Positions 1-9,938 are shown, counted from the first letter of the stretch. The stretch: DNA of 56,515 nucleotides from VRUE01 sp036276735 (GCA_036276735.1 DASUOH010000012.1:1-56515), one strand, 5' to 3'. The notes: generated by a model from the sequence alone, not told the origin. Translations and numbers: made by a program.

Positions 1-93
1 GACCGCTTGCACGAATCCCTGGGCGACGTCTCTCCCGTTGAGTTCGAGTCCCTATACGTTGGACAGGAGGTCCAACTGAGCAATCTCTCTTAA
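1..93 (+). CDS. IS3-family transposase OrfB, C-terminal fragment
   Basis: Frame 1 from the first base reads 30 residues to a TAA stop at 91-93. It contains RLHESLGDVSPVEFE, the hallmark C-terminal signature of IS3-family integrase-core transposases (usually RLHSSLGYxSPxEFE). Only this tail is visible; the catalytic DDE residues lie upstream of the window. Its stop overlaps the stop of the convergent gene on the other strand, which fits the IS having landed in the 3' end of that gene. Confidence 0.8.
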   Translation, partial: DRLHESLGDVSPVEFESLYVGQEVQLSNLS

Positions 94-139
94 ATTGGAA
101 ACCAACTAAAACGGTCTCCGTCAAACCCGGTCCGGCTCA
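1..139 (+). mobile_element. Right end of an IS3-family insertion sequence (partial)
   Basis: The window opens inside an IS3-like element. The first 93 bases encode the tail of a DDE transposase, and the sequence after its stop looks like an IS3 right terminal repeat, with a GGTCTCCGTCA core and a probable CA end near 139. The left part lies outside the window. The right boundary is inferred from general IS3 end structure; no matching left inverted repeat is available to prove it. Confidence 0.6.
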
Positions 140-1145
140 GCCCGCCGGTGCCGTTGAGGCCCGCCGCCTGGCCGTAATCCTGCGCGCAGACCGTGATGGT
201 GTGGGCGCCGTCTGCCAGCGTGGCGGTGTCGAAAGGGTGGGCGCGATGGTAGGGGCCGCCGGTCGGGCAGGGCTGAAAGACCCGCGCGAACTCGCCGTTT
301 GGCGCCGAGGAGCCCAGGTTGCACGAGGAGCCGTGATCGAGGGTGAGCCGCAGGTTGCCATCTGCAAAGAGGCGCTCAACACGGAGCCCGGAGCCGAGAT
401 CAGCGACGTTCCAGGTCACGCCGTGGCTGCCGCGCACCCACTCGCCACGCATCAGCGGTGAGTCGGAGGTCATCGCGACTTCGGCCCCTTGGACGTCGTC
501 GAGGAGAAGCGCAAAGCTGTTCGCATCCACGGCGTTGAACCCCGAGCGATCGCAGCCGCCACCACGCATGCAGGTGAGCTCAAAGATGAAGCGCCGATAG
601 TCACCGTAGGCGGGAAAGGGCCAAAGGTGCGAGGCAAAGGTGGAGGTCGGCGCCCACTGAAAGCCCGTGTTGGGTGATCCGGCGCCTTGCAGGAGGATGT
701 GGTGCCCGCCGCCCCTGAAGTCTTCCCCCCAGAAGCGCCCCCGCCAGCCGTCGTTGAAGGCTCCGGGCATGCGGGTGTAGCCGCCGGCGGCACGGATCGC
801 GACGTAGGGCGGCACGGTCCACGAGGCGCTCGCGTAAGCCGACTGCCCTGCGGTTCCCGACGCTTGGTTCTCGGCGATCCGCAGGAAGGCATGGTTGCCT
901 GCCGGATCGGGGGCCGGGCCGCAGTGGTTCTCGACGTTGAAGATCCCCTGCGGGTTGGCGGAGCTTGCCGTGTTGGTCGCGGTCGCGAATCCGTTGGATC
1001 CGTTGTTTGCGGCGCAGAGCACCATCTTGTAGTGGCCGGCCCTCGCATCGGCGGCACAGAGCATCGCCGCGCCGGCGCAGACCAGCATCAGGCATAGGGC
1101 TATCGCGGCCGGTCGGCGGACCGGCCCATTCACTGGAAATGGCAT
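90..1145 (-). CDS. Secreted hypothetical protein, 3' end apparently truncated by IS
   Basis: This is a 351-residue exported protein. The N-terminus has a basic stretch, a hydrophobic core and a probable signal peptidase site after the ADARA motif near residue 36. The rest is rich in Gly, Ser, Trp and Cys and resembles the large-surface-protein style of Thermoleophilia; no enzymatic motif was recognised. The start is well supported by AGGAGG about eight bases upstream of ATG. The last ~16 residues (from about base 139 down to 90) appear to be encoded by the terminal repeat of the adjacent IS, so the native C-terminus is probably lost. Function unknown. Confidence 0.75.
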   Translation of the reverse strand: MPFPVNGPVRRPAAIALCLMLVCAGAAMLCAADARAGHYKMVLCAANNGSNGFATATNTASSANPQGIFNVENHCGPAPDPAGNHAFLRIAENQASGTAGQSAYASASWTVPPYVAIRAAGGYTRMPGAFNDGWRGRFWGEDFRGGGHHILLQGAGSPNTGFQWAPTSTFASHLWPFPAYGDYRRFIFELTCMRGGGCDRSGFNAVDANSFALLLDDVQGAEVAMTSDSPLMRGEWVRGSHGVTWNVADLGSGLRVERLFADGNLRLTLDHGSSCNLGSSAPNGEFARVFQPCPTGGPYHRAHPFDTATLADGAHTITVCAQDYGQAAGLNGTGGLSRTGFDGDRFSWFPI

Positions 1146-1402
1146 GGGTGACTCCTCCTATCTGGGCCGATCGCGGCTCAGAGGCGCATCACTGTCGGCC
1201 TCCCCTTCACTGAGCGCCCGCAAGCGGCGAGGCGGTCAACGGGAAGTGGTCGTTCCGCGATCTGGCTGTTCTGTGAACACACAACTCATCTAGTCCCGAG
1301 AAGCGCAGACTCTCCCCCCAACATCCGTCTAGCGGTTGGGGGCAGGGGCGCAGTGCTTGAGCGGCAGCGGGGCAGCTTGGCCACGAGGCGGACCACACCG
1401 AC

Positions 1403-2386
1403 ATGCCCCGCGAGCGATCGAGCGCCCCATTGCTCGCCGGCCTGGGAGCTGCGGCCGCCTTCCTCCCCCTCGTCCTCGGCGCCACCTTCCTCGCGCTGGC
1501 GGCAGGAGGACAGAGCGGCTGCGCCCAGCGGCCGATCGGCTCGCTCGAGGGGGTGCCGGCGAGGCTCGTCCCTATCTATGGGCAGGCCGCCGCTCGCTAC
1601 GAGCTGGGGGCCAAGGGGCCTGCCGTTCTCGCCGCGATCAACGGCATTGAGACCGACTTCGGCCGCAACCGGGGGCCTTCCTCAGCCGGTGCGGTGGGCT
1701 GGATGCAGTTCATGCCCGAAACCTGGGCGGCATACGGCGTCGACGCCACCGGCGACGGGGTCAGGGACCCCGACGACCCTCGGGACGCGATCTTCGCCGC
1801 GACCAACTACCTGCGCGCCTCGGGCGCGCCGGGCGACTGGCGCATGGCGATCTTCGCCTACAACCACGCCGGCTGGTACGTCGAAGACGTTCTCGTGGAC
1901 GCCCGCCGCTATGCAGCGGGCGGCTCAGAGGGCACGCCGGCTGCGAGCTGCGCCGCCGCGCAGTCCGGTCCGGCGGTCAAGCGGATGGTGGCCGAGGCCG
2001 AGCGCATCGACGCGCTGCGGCTGCCGTATGTCTGGGGTGGCTCGCACGGACTCTCGCCGACCCCCGCGAACGGCCCCTTCGACTGCAGCTCGTTCGTCAG
2101 CCACCTGCTGCAGGTCGGGGGCTTCGACATCCCGACGATGACGACCGTGGGCCTGGTCGGGTGGGGCGAACCGGGTCCCGGCCGCTGGGTGACGATCCAC
2201 GTCAAGCCGTTCGGCCCCGATGCGCACACCTTCCTCGAGTTCAGCTCGCAAGCGACCCCGGCCTCGAAGCGATACGCGGGCACCTCCGCGACGAACCCCT
2301 CGGGTGGGCCAGGCTGGATTCCAGAGAGCGCTTTTGACGCCGCTTATCTCGCCGGCTTCCAGCCAAGACACCCTCCGGGGTTGTAG
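1403..2386 (+). CDS. Lytic transglycosylase with C-terminal NlpC/P60-like domain
   Basis: This 327-residue putative cell-wall hydrolase has an N-terminal hydrophobic segment (residues ~10-35, signal peptide or anchor). A transglycosylase domain follows at ~45-160, with the probable catalytic Glu83 in INGIETDFG and the motif GWMQFMPETWAAYGVD, as in MltB/SLT-type enzymes acting on peptidoglycan glycan strands. The second half (~200-300) carries YVWGG and FDCSSFV (Cys228) plus DAHTF (His275), the arrangement of NlpC/P60 endopeptidases. It could therefore cut both glycan and peptide parts of the wall. A role in wall remodelling is likely. Conjugation-type hydrolases have this architecture too, but no conjugation genes are nearby. 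Confidence 0.85.
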   Translation: MPRERSSAPLLAGLGAAAAFLPLVLGATFLALAAGGQSGCAQRPIGSLEGVPARLVPIYGQAAARYELGAKGPAVLAAINGIETDFGRNRGPSSAGAVGWMQFMPETWAAYGVDATGDGVRDPDDPRDAIFAATNYLRASGAPGDWRMAIFAYNHAGWYVEDVLVDARRYAAGGSEGTPAASCAAAQSGPAVKRMVAEAERIDALRLPYVWGGSHGLSPTPANGPFDCSSFVSHLLQVGGFDIPTMTTVGLVGWGEPGPGRWVTIHVKPFGPDAHTFLEFSSQATPASKRYAGTSATNPSGGPGWIPESAFDAAYLAGFQPRHPPGL

Positions 2387-2556
2387 GACAAAACGCTTCT
2401 TAACATCAACTCAACAATTCCGCGTTGCCTGAAGTTTGTCCAACAATCAAGGGAAACAGAGGATTCTCCCGCTCTAGGACTGGGATTCCGCGTAATTGAA
2501 TGTTTAAACAACTCTTGAGTAGTGAACTAGATGCCACTATTACTCGTAATCGTCCC

Positions 2557-2585
2557 TTGACAAAGGACCGGTTCTTCCGTTTAGG
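2557..2585 (+). promoter_or_regulatory. Possible sigma70-type promoter for the NHL/RHS gene
   Basis: TTGACA at 2557-2562 is followed, after 17 bases, by TTTAGG at 2580-2585, about 50 bases upstream of the ATG at 2636. The -35 matches the consensus exactly; the -10 is weak. The region 2387-2600 is visibly more A+T-rich than its surroundings, as expected of a promoter region. No gene is seen in it. Confidence 0.35.
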
Positions 2586-2635
2586 GTCGCTCCCACCAGA
2601 GATCGCACGTCGTGATCTCGCGGGCAGGGAGAGAA

Positions 2636-5600
2636 ATGGGCTTGACGGGGGTGGCAGGGCGGCGGCGGGCTGCGACGTTGGCGGTGCTCATATTCACGCT
2701 GGCGCTGGCGCCGGGGCTGGCGGCGAGATCGGCCGCTGGAACGGCGTCGGAGCCTCCCGCATCGCAATCCGATGGGCCCGGGCCCAGCATCCAGGAAGGC
2801 CTTGAACTAGCCGAAGAGGAAGAGGCCGCCGCCGAACTGGCTCTCCTGACGCCCTCGGCCGTCGAAGAGCGCGAACAATCACGCCAAGCCTTCACCGACC
2901 TTGCGCCATCGGCGGCAAAGGACTTGCTGTTGTCAACTTTCTCAGAGCAGATTGCTGCCCTGAATGCCGATCCCGCTCGCTTCCTAAGTGACGCGAAACT
3001 CATCAGAGAAGCGGGTCCGACCGTCGCCACCGTCAGGGACGGGGAAGACGGGATGCTTCTCGACGCCGGGATGCCCGTGAGGACCGAGACCGAGATGGGG
3101 GTCCTTGCCAAAGTTGACCTGAGTCTCATTCAGACGCCAGAAGGCTTTGAGTCGGTCAATCCGCTGACCGACGTCCAGCTTCCGGCCGATGCCGAGGGCG
3201 CGATCCAGCTAGAAGGAAGCGGAGTCTCGCTGACCCAAGTCGGCGCTGAGGCCCAAGCTGCCGAACGTCTGGGTGACGAGAACCTCTTCTACCCGGAAGC
3301 CCTCGGCCCGGGCGCCGACACCGACCTGCTCATCTCTCCGATCGCAGCTGGGCTTGAGATCTTTCACCAGCTGCGATCCGTGGACAGCCCGGAGGCCGTG
3401 CGATTGCGCCTCGGCCTGCCTGCGGATGTGGTTCTTCGCTCCGACGGCGATGGTGGCGCCGAGGTGGTCCGCGGCGACACGCGACTCGTGTGGATTCGCT
3501 TCCCCCATGCCGTTGACGCGCAGGGTGCCGAAGTGCCGGTCGACCTAGCGATCGAGGGCGACGAGATCGTCCTCAACATCCCTCATCGCGACGCGGATTT
3601 GGCATATCCCCTTCTCCTGGATCCCGCCATATTCGAGGACTGGTACAACGCGAACTGGTTCAACGGCCACCGCCTCGATGCCCTGACCAACGGCTCTTGG
3701 CAATATAGCGAGAGCAACGGCTGGATTGAAGGCTCCACCTCCTGCATCTACGCCTGCTGGGGCGGCGGCCGGGGACTGTTCGTGTCGATGCCAGGCGGCG
3801 CCAAGCTGGGTGGTCAATGGGGCGAGTGGAGCTATCCGGCGCCGAACGCTGGCAGCTACCTGGTCGGCGCCTGGGCAAATCCCTTTGTTCGGAACGACCA
3901 CAACTGCCACCGCTCGAGCTATCCGAACCCCAAGGACTACGCCGGCATGCAGGAAAACAACTACTGGGTCAACATCGTCCACGATCGGGCGATCAACAAC
4001 GGCTACGCTGAGATCAACGCGTCGGGCAGGAAGTTCGTCTTCGGGTTGACCACCGGCAACGGCAGCGCAACCCCCTGCTGGCGGGACCTGGCCCTGGGCG
4101 GAGCCGCGATCTGGCTCGACGACTGGCAGAACCCGACGCTCGACTCGGTGACCGGCGTCACCAGTGGATGGATCAGCAAAACGGGCGCCTTCACGCTCAC
4201 CGCGAGCGCCCATGACGAGGGCCTCGGCATCTCGCGGTTGACGCTTGGTCGCGCCGGTGGCGGGCAGCCCATCCTCCACACCGTGGGCTGCAACGGGCTG
4301 TCGGCGAATCGGTGCCCCTACGCTCGCACGGCGACCTTCTCCCATACCGGGGCCGCCTTCGACGAAGGCGTGCAGAAGATCACCGTCAGTGCGGCCGATC
4401 CGGTCGGCAAGATCTCCGGCACCTGGGAAGGCACGACGATGGTCGACGGCACCGCGCCGGAAGTCACCCTGAGCGGCCAGCTGGCGGCCGCCACGAACGA
4501 GGGCGGGACCGCCGAGCAGCCGCCGGGGCAGGGCGATCAGCTCTCCCTCCCCGTCTACAACCTGGCGATCGCCGCCACGGACATCGGTCTCGAGAGCGAC
4601 GCGAACAAGAAAAAGCGCTCGGGCGTCAAAGACATCGAGATCTGGCTCGACGGCAAAGAGCGAGAAGTGTCGTGGGCACCGCAGCCGTGCCTCGGGCCCA
4701 ACTACAGCTGCGGCATGGGAAAAACCTATTCGCTCAAGCTGACCGACATCGTCAGCGCAGGCCAGCACACGCTCGAAGTGAAAGTGCTCGACCAGGTCGG
4801 CAACTCAAGGGTTCGCAAAGTCGAGTTCGAGTACATCCCGGCGACCGGGATCAAAGACGAGCACGTGATGCACTACTTCCCGCTGCCCAACGGGCAGGGG
4901 AACGAAGCCGAGGAAGAGCACCCCGACCGGCCCGAACTCGCGGTCAACGTGATGAACGGCAACCTCGTCTACCGCCAAAAGGACGTTGAGGTGCCAAGCG
5001 CCGCGCTCGACCTTGAAGTCGAGCGCTACTACAACTCCCAGCTGCCAGAGGCCGAAAACACCGAATGGGGCGACGGCTGGACGCTCGCCCAGACCCCCGA
5101 GCTCGAGCCGATCAAAGCAAATGGCTCCCCGGTGGCCAACCAGGCGGAGATCCTCGAGTCGAGCAGTGCTTTCGAGGGCGACGTCGCTCTACCGACCCAG
5201 ACGGGCACCAGCAAATTCGACCCGGCGCTGCAGGCCACGTTGACCAAGAAGTCGACCGGCGGCTACGTGCTCGACGACGAGACGGGAGAAGCGGCGACCT
5301 CGGTCGCCTTCGACGCCGGTGGTCAGGCCGAGGCCCTGCTGACCGAGGGCTACGCCAAGGTCGACTTCGACTACGCGGCAGGCAAGCTGACCGAGATCGC
5401 GGTCGAGGATCCGGCCACTGCGGCGCCCGTCGAAAGCGAGGAAGAACCGCAGGAACCCTCCGAGCTGCCGGTCTACAAAAGCGCCTTCGGCTCCTACGGC
5501 ATTGGCAACGGCCAGTTCCAGACGACCCGCGACGTCGCGGTCGACACGGCCGGCAACGTCTGGGTGATCGACCTCTACGGCGAGCGCGTCCAGCAGTTCA

Positions 5601-8600
5601 GCCCCGACGGACAGCTCATCCGCCAGGTGGGCGGCCCCGGCTGGGGCAACGGCCAGTTCAGCTACCCCTCGGGGATCGCGGCGGCCCCCGACGGCACGGT
5701 CTGGGTTGCCGACGCTGGAAATAGCCGCATCCAGCAGTTCGACGCCCAGGGCCAGTTCGTCCGCGCCGTCGGGGCCGAAGGCTCAGGCGCCGGTCAGTTC
5801 TACTACCCCGAAGGGATCGCGGTGGGGCCCGACGGCAAGGTCTGGGTCGCCGACACGGGCAACAACCGCGTCCAGAAGCTCGACCCACAGGGCGAATACC
5901 TCGATCAGTTCGGTTCAGAAGGAACCGAAGAAGGGCAGCTCAGCTACCCCGCGGCAATCGAGGTCGACTCGCAAGGCGACGTCTGGGTCGCCGACACCTA
6001 CAACAGCCGCATCCAGAAATTCACTCCCGCCGGTGAATACCTGCTGCAAGTCGGGAGCGAAGGAGAAGGGGAAGGCCAGATCACCTACCCGATGGGAGTC
6101 GCCGTCGATCTCGGAGGCAACGTCTGGGTCGCCGACACCTACAACAGCCGTATGCAGGGCTTCGACTCCGAAGGCGCCTACCTCGGCCAGCTCGGCGGCT
6201 TCGGCTCTGCGGACGGCGAGTTCAGCTCGCCAAGTGGCGTCGATGTCGACGCCTCCGGGGATCTCTGGATAGCCGACAACGAAAACAACCGCGTCCAGCA
6301 CTGGCAGTCCACCTCGACGGCGCCGAAGGTCGGCCTGCAGATGGGCGGCTTCGGCTCGGTCGGCGCGGGCCCCGGCCAGTTCTCCCAGCCGCGCGCCGTC
6401 GCGGTGGATGATGAGGGCGACGTCTGGGTCGCCGACACGTCCAACCACCGCGTCCAGGAGTTCGACTCCGAATGGAACCCGATCCGCCAGCTCGGCTCCT
6501 TCGGGACCGCGGCCGGACAGTTCTCCTCGCCGAGCGGCGTCGCTGTCGATCCGGCCGGCAACGTCTGGGTGGCGGACACCGGCAACCACCGGCTGCAGAA
6601 GTTCGACGCGGAAGGAGGCTTCCTGCTCCAGGTCGGCTCCCAGGGCTCGGCGAATGGCCAGTTCAAATCTCCGGGCGGGGTGGCGACTGACGCCCAGGGA
6701 GGCGTCTGGGTTGCCGATACCTCCAACCACCGCATCCAGCAGCTGGACTCGCAGGGTCAGTTCATCAGCAAGTTTGGTTCGCAGGGCGCCGCCAACGGAC
6801 AGCTCTCGGCGCCCGGCGGCGCGGCGTTGGATGCCCAAGGCAACGTGTGGGTCGCGGACACCTTCAACAGCCGTGTCCAGCAGTTCGACTCCCAGGGCGG
6901 CTTCATCCGCAAGTTCGGCATTCAGGGCTCAGGAGACGGACAGCTCGGCTTCCCGCAAGGTCTTGCCATCGACCGCTCCGGTGACGTCTGGGTCGCCGAC
7001 ACGGCAAACCACCGCGTCCAGGGCTTCAGCGCGACCGGCAAATACCTGACCAAGTTCGGATCGCTGGGTTCGGGGGAGGGGCAGCTCTCCTCCCCGCGAG
7101 GGATCGCCGCGACGCCCGATGGCAACCTCCTGATCGCCGATATGACCAACAACCGGCTGCGCCTGTGGCGGCCGACCGCCGAAAGCGACCTGGCCGCACC
7201 TGCGCCCGGGGAGGCCGATCCCGCTGTGGACGTCGCGGTGGTCGGGGGCCTTGTGCAAGCGGTCGAGGGCAATGCCGCCGGCGAGCACTCCTACGCCCAC
7301 GCCGGCAACGACCTCGTCTCCCACGACGGTCCCGACGGCGAAACCAAATACGAGTACGACACCGCGGGGCGGATGACGAAAGTGACCCTGCCAAACGGCA
7401 ACTATGGCTCGATTGCCTATCACGGCGACGGCCGAGTCAAATCCGTCACGGTCAAAGTCGGCTCCGATCCTGCCAAGACGACCGAATTCCAGTACTCCGA
7501 CGAACCGCGCCGCACGACGGTGACGCCCCCCGACGCGGCGCAGATCACCTACGACATCGGGGCCGACGGCTCGGTGCTCAAATGGCGCTACGCCGAAACG
7601 CCCCCCGACCTGGAACCGCTCGGCGGCTCGCTTTATGACGAAAAGGAAAAACTGATCGCGACGGGCGCCCAAAACCTCGTTGCGCAGGCGGTCTCCCCGC
7701 ACGGAATCGCCTCCATTGAGGTGATCGCCGACGGCAACATCCTCGTCGACGAGGCCAGGTGCGAGCAGGACCCCGAAAAAGAAGGCCTCGAGTGCCTGGA
7801 CCTCCTCGTCAACGAGTGGGTGATGGAAACCAGCGGCTCGGCGCCCGGAATCATGCAACTGGAAGTGATTGCCACCGACCGCCTCGGCCGTTCGGCTAGC
7901 GAGCGCTTCTGGGTCGACGTGCCCTACACGCCGCCCGAACCCCCCGGTGCCCTGACGGCGCCCAAGTACAGCGAGATCAAGCAGTTTCGCGAAGAGCATG
8001 GCCTCGAGGTCATCTTCCCGGTGGCAAACGAGCTGGAGCTGAACGACCGCATCTTTGAACTAATGGCGGCCTGGCACAACCCGCATACGCCCGTCGGCGA
8101 AGTGGCGAGAGCTTCGTGGGAGCGGTGGGGCGTGCCGCTGCGGGCGGCGGACGTGGCCGAGCTCGAGTATCGCCTCCGCTATTGGAGGCAGGCCATGGAA
8201 GCTATTCCTGGATGGGCCAATGCGAACGCGCAGGCTGCGTTCGCCGGCCTCTACCTCGACGAACGCGCCGGAGGAAGGATTCGAGTTGGGTTCACCGGAG
8301 GGGCGAACGCCCAGCAAGATCTTGTCGTCTTACTGGCAGCGTCTGGAACCTCGTTAGCTCCCGATCGAGTTGCTGCCTTCCCGAGCCCACCACAACATTC
8401 GCGCGCGGCACTCCATTCGCTGGCCGGGCAGGTTCAGCAGACGATTGGTTCATTTCCGAGCAATATCGCTAATAGAGCATCTGTTGATGTCACGGGAAAT
8501 AGAGTCACGGTGGTAGCTCAAGACGTTCCCGAGGCCCTATCCCGTCTGCAAGGCACCTACGGATCGAGCGCGCCCATCGTGGTCATTTCCGGTGAGCCAC

Positions 8601-9376
8601 TCCAGCCACGCGGGGACAGGAACCGAATTCATGGGCCTATGCTTGGCGGTGACCGCATCTTTCTGAAGGAACCCAGTGGAGCTGTGTGGGCATGCTCGGC
8701 GGGCGTTGGCGCTTACAACTACGGCACGAAACCAGCAACCGGCGCAAGCGTTCTGCGAATGTTTCTCCTTACTGCCGCACACTGTGGCGAGGAGGTGCCT
8801 GGAACGACTTCATTTCGTGCCGCCGTTCCAGAAGAACCTACCCCCGCCCAACGTCAAAAATTAGGCACGGTCACCCGGACCGGCTGGGACGAGAACGAAG
8901 CAGACCTAGATGTAGACATTGAGGCTATTCGATATGAAGACGTACACGGTCTCGAGCCGAGGCGCATTTTCAACCCGGAGGAAGGAGCTCGCGCCATCCC
9001 AATCACCGGCGTGGGAACTGTCGGTGTCGGCACTAGGGTCTGCTATTCAGGGGCCACTACCGACGAAAACCATCCATTCGGCGGAAAATGCGGAACGGTA
9101 TTTGAGTTCGCCCCGTACTCTCTCTCCAGGGAAAGCGGCCCCCATACTGTTCATCGCCACGAGGGGTGGTGCTTTGACCGGAGGACGGAAAGCGGAGATA
9201 GCGGAGCACCCGTGTGGATTGAAGGCACCGGTACCATCGTGGGGTTGGTGTCTGTCGGAGACCATAGGTCCACCTGTTTTGCCGCCCTGATTCCGGATCC
9301 AGAACATCCATTGACCCCTGGAGCGCTTACCGACAGTGAGCTGTCACCGCTTGACGGCGTCACTCTTCAGCCATAA
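2636..9376 (+). CDS. Giant secreted NHL-repeat/RHS protein with C-terminal trypsin-like protease domain
   Basis: About 2,246 residues. I prefer ATG 2636 (GGGAGAG five bases upstream, immediate signal peptide) over GTG 2612. Order of parts: signal peptide (1-~35); a long N-terminal region; a DUF6531/RHS-like start with VERYYNSQ near 800; 12 NHL repeats from ~942 to ~1512, each with VWVADTxNxRxQxF, enough for two six-bladed propellers; an RHS YD segment near 1570 (YEYDTAGRMTKVTLPNG); and a trypsin-like domain at the C-terminus with LLTAAHC (His2049), an Asp near 2090-2094 and GDSGAP (Ser2189). RHS proteins often deliver variable C-terminal toxin domains; here that slot is occupied by a serine-protease-like domain. 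Whether it is a toxin, a self-processing protease or a surface enzyme cannot be told from sequence. Confidence 0.85.
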   Translation: MGLTGVAGRRRAATLAVLIFTLALAPGLAARSAAGTASEPPASQSDGPGPSIQEGLELAEEEEAAAELALLTPSAVEEREQSRQAFTDLAPSAAKDLLLSTFSEQIAALNADPARFLSDAKLIREAGPTVATVRDGEDGMLLDAGMPVRTETEMGVLAKVDLSLIQTPEGFESVNPLTDVQLPADAEGAIQLEGSGVSLTQVGAEAQAAERLGDENLFYPEALGPGADTDLLISPIAAGLEIFHQLRSVDSPEAVRLRLGLPADVVLRSDGDGGAEVVRGDTRLVWIRFPHAVDAQGAEVPVDLAIEGDEIVLNIPHRDADLAYPLLLDPAIFEDWYNANWFNGHRLDALTNGSWQYSESNGWIEGSTSCIYACWGGGRGLFVSMPGGAKLGGQWGEWSYPAPNAGSYLVGAWANPFVRNDHNCHRSSYPNPKDYAGMQENNYWVNIVHDRAINNGYAEINASGRKFVFGLTTGNGSATPCWRDLALGGAAIWLDDWQNPTLDSVTGVTSGWISKTGAFTLTASAHDEGLGISRLTLGRAGGGQPILHTVGCNGLSANRCPYARTATFSHTGAAFDEGVQKITVSAADPVGKISGTWEGTTMVDGTAPEVTLSGQLAAATNEGGTAEQPPGQGDQLSLPVYNLAIAATDIGLESDANKKKRSGVKDIEIWLDGKEREVSWAPQPCLGPNYSCGMGKTYSLKLTDIVSAGQHTLEVKVLDQVGNSRVRKVEFEYIPATGIKDEHVMHYFPLPNGQGNEAEEEHPDRPELAVNVMNGNLVYRQKDVEVPSAALDLEVERYYNSQLPEAENTEWGDGWTLAQTPELEPIKANGSPVANQAEILESSSAFEGDVALPTQTGTSKFDPALQATLTKKSTGGYVLDDETGEAATSVAFDAGGQAEALLTEGYAKVDFDYAAGKLTEIAVEDPATAAPVESEEEPQEPSELPVYKSAFGSYGIGNGQFQTTRDVAVDTAGNVWVIDLYGERVQQFSPDGQLIRQVGGPGWGNGQFSYPSGIAAAPDGTVWVADAGNSRIQQFDAQGQFVRAVGAEGSGAGQFYYPEGIAVGPDGKVWVADTGNNRVQKLDPQGEYLDQFGSEGTEEGQLSYPAAIEVDSQGDVWVADTYNSRIQKFTPAGEYLLQVGSEGEGEGQITYPMGVAVDLGGNVWVADTYNSRMQGFDSEGAYLGQLGGFGSADGEFSSPSGVDVDASGDLWIADNENNRVQHWQSTSTAPKVGLQMGGFGSVGAGPGQFSQPRAVAVDDEGDVWVADTSNHRVQEFDSEWNPIRQLGSFGTAAGQFSSPSGVAVDPAGNVWVADTGNHRLQKFDAEGGFLLQVGSQGSANGQFKSPGGVATDAQGGVWVADTSNHRIQQLDSQGQFISKFGSQGAANGQLSAPGGAALDAQGNVWVADTFNSRVQQFDSQGGFIRKFGIQGSGDGQLGFPQGLAIDRSGDVWVADTANHRVQGFSATGKYLTKFGSLGSGEGQLSSPRGIAATPDGNLLIADMTNNRLRLWRPTAESDLAAPAPGEADPAVDVAVVGGLVQAVEGNAAGEHSYAHAGNDLVSHDGPDGETKYEYDTAGRMTKVTLPNGNYGSIAYHGDGRVKSVTVKVGSDPAKTTEFQYSDEPRRTTVTPPDAAQITYDIGADGSVLKWRYAETPPDLEPLGGSLYDEKEKLIATGAQNLVAQAVSPHGIASIEVIADGNILVDEARCEQDPEKEGLECLDLLVNEWVMETSGSAPGIMQLEVIATDRLGRSASERFWVDVPYTPPEPPGALTAPKYSEIKQFREEHGLEVIFPVANELELNDRIFELMAAWHNPHTPVGEVARASWERWGVPLRAADVAELEYRLRYWRQAMEAIPGWANANAQAAFAGLYLDERAGGRIRVGFTGGANAQQDLVVLLAASGTSLAPDRVAAFPSPPQHSRAALHSLAGQVQQTIGSFPSNIANRASVDVTGNRVTVVAQDVPEALSRLQGTYGSSAPIVVISGEPLQPRGDRNRIHGPMLGGDRIFLKEPSGAVWACSAGVGAYNYGTKPATGASVLRMFLLTAAHCGEEVPGTTSFRAAVPEEPTPAQRQKLGTVTRTGWDENEADLDVDIEAIRYEDVHGLEPRRIFNPEEGARAIPITGVGTVGVGTRVCYSGATTDENHPFGGKCGTVFEFAPYSLSRESGPHTVHRHEGWCFDRRTESGDSGAPVWIEGTGTIVGLVSVGDHRSTCFAALIPDPEHPLTPGALTDSELSPLDGVTLQP

Positions 9377-9419
9377 TAATCAAAGGAAGCAGATGAAATG
9401 CTACAGGGCGGAGTACTGA

Positions 9420-9938
9420 ATGCGTAGCTTTACGTTCCAAGCCACCGTGACGGCGGCAGCCTTCGTCGTTGCGTCGGCGCATGCCTTCGGGTGGGGTCTG
9501 AACATCAATCAAGCTTCTGCTTCGCAAACGGGTGGGGCGTTCTGCGAGATACGAGCAGCTGATGAGGTGCTACGGCAAAGAGGGGGTCAAGCGCCGGCAA
9601 GTGGAGTCCTGCTTGTAACGGACAAGCACGAAGTCCAGCCAGGTAAGCAGATACGGGCACGGATCTTAAATTTCGGTCCACGGTCAGTGCGCTTTGGTGC
9701 AGAATTCAAAATTCAGCGATACGACGCGGGTCGATGGACGACTGATCCAAGCAGTCCGGACGGTCCGTGGTCACGGCGGGCTGGGGTGTTGGCGCCGGGT
9801 CGGGCCGGCGGTTGCTACCGGTTTTTGGTGCCATCTGACCAACCGCGCGGTTGGTACCGGTTCGTAACGAAGGTGACGGTTGGCTCTCAACCCCGACAGC
9901 GGATCGGGAAGTTTCGCGTCGACCCTTGGGCACATTAG
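9420..9938 (+). CDS. Small secreted Ig-like domain protein
   Basis: This 172-residue protein has a signal peptide (hydrophobic residues ~8-25) and one beta-rich domain. The spacing of EVQPGKQIRARILNFG, IQRYDAGRW and APGRAGGCYRF resembles a bacterial Ig-like (Big_14-type) fold. Two Cys (in AFCEI and GGCYRF) could form a disulphide outside the cell. It starts 43 bases after the giant protease-bearing RHS gene in the same direction and may be co-transcribed. By position it could be a partner or inhibitor of the C-terminal protease, but no sequence feature proves this. Confidence 0.6.
   Translation: MRSFTFQATVTAAAFVVASAHAFGWGLNINQASASQTGGAFCEIRAADEVLRQRGGQAPASGVLLVTDKHEVQPGKQIRARILNFGPRSVRFGAEFKIQRYDAGRWTTDPSSPDGPWSRRAGVLAPGRAGGCYRFLVPSDQPRGWYRFVTKVTVGSQPRQRIGKFRVDPWAH

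Noticed and set aside
5461..7170. Tandem DNA repeats suggestive of a CRISPR array
   Set aside because: The periodicity is coding: it reflects the NHL protein repeats in one continuous reading frame, with no spacers.
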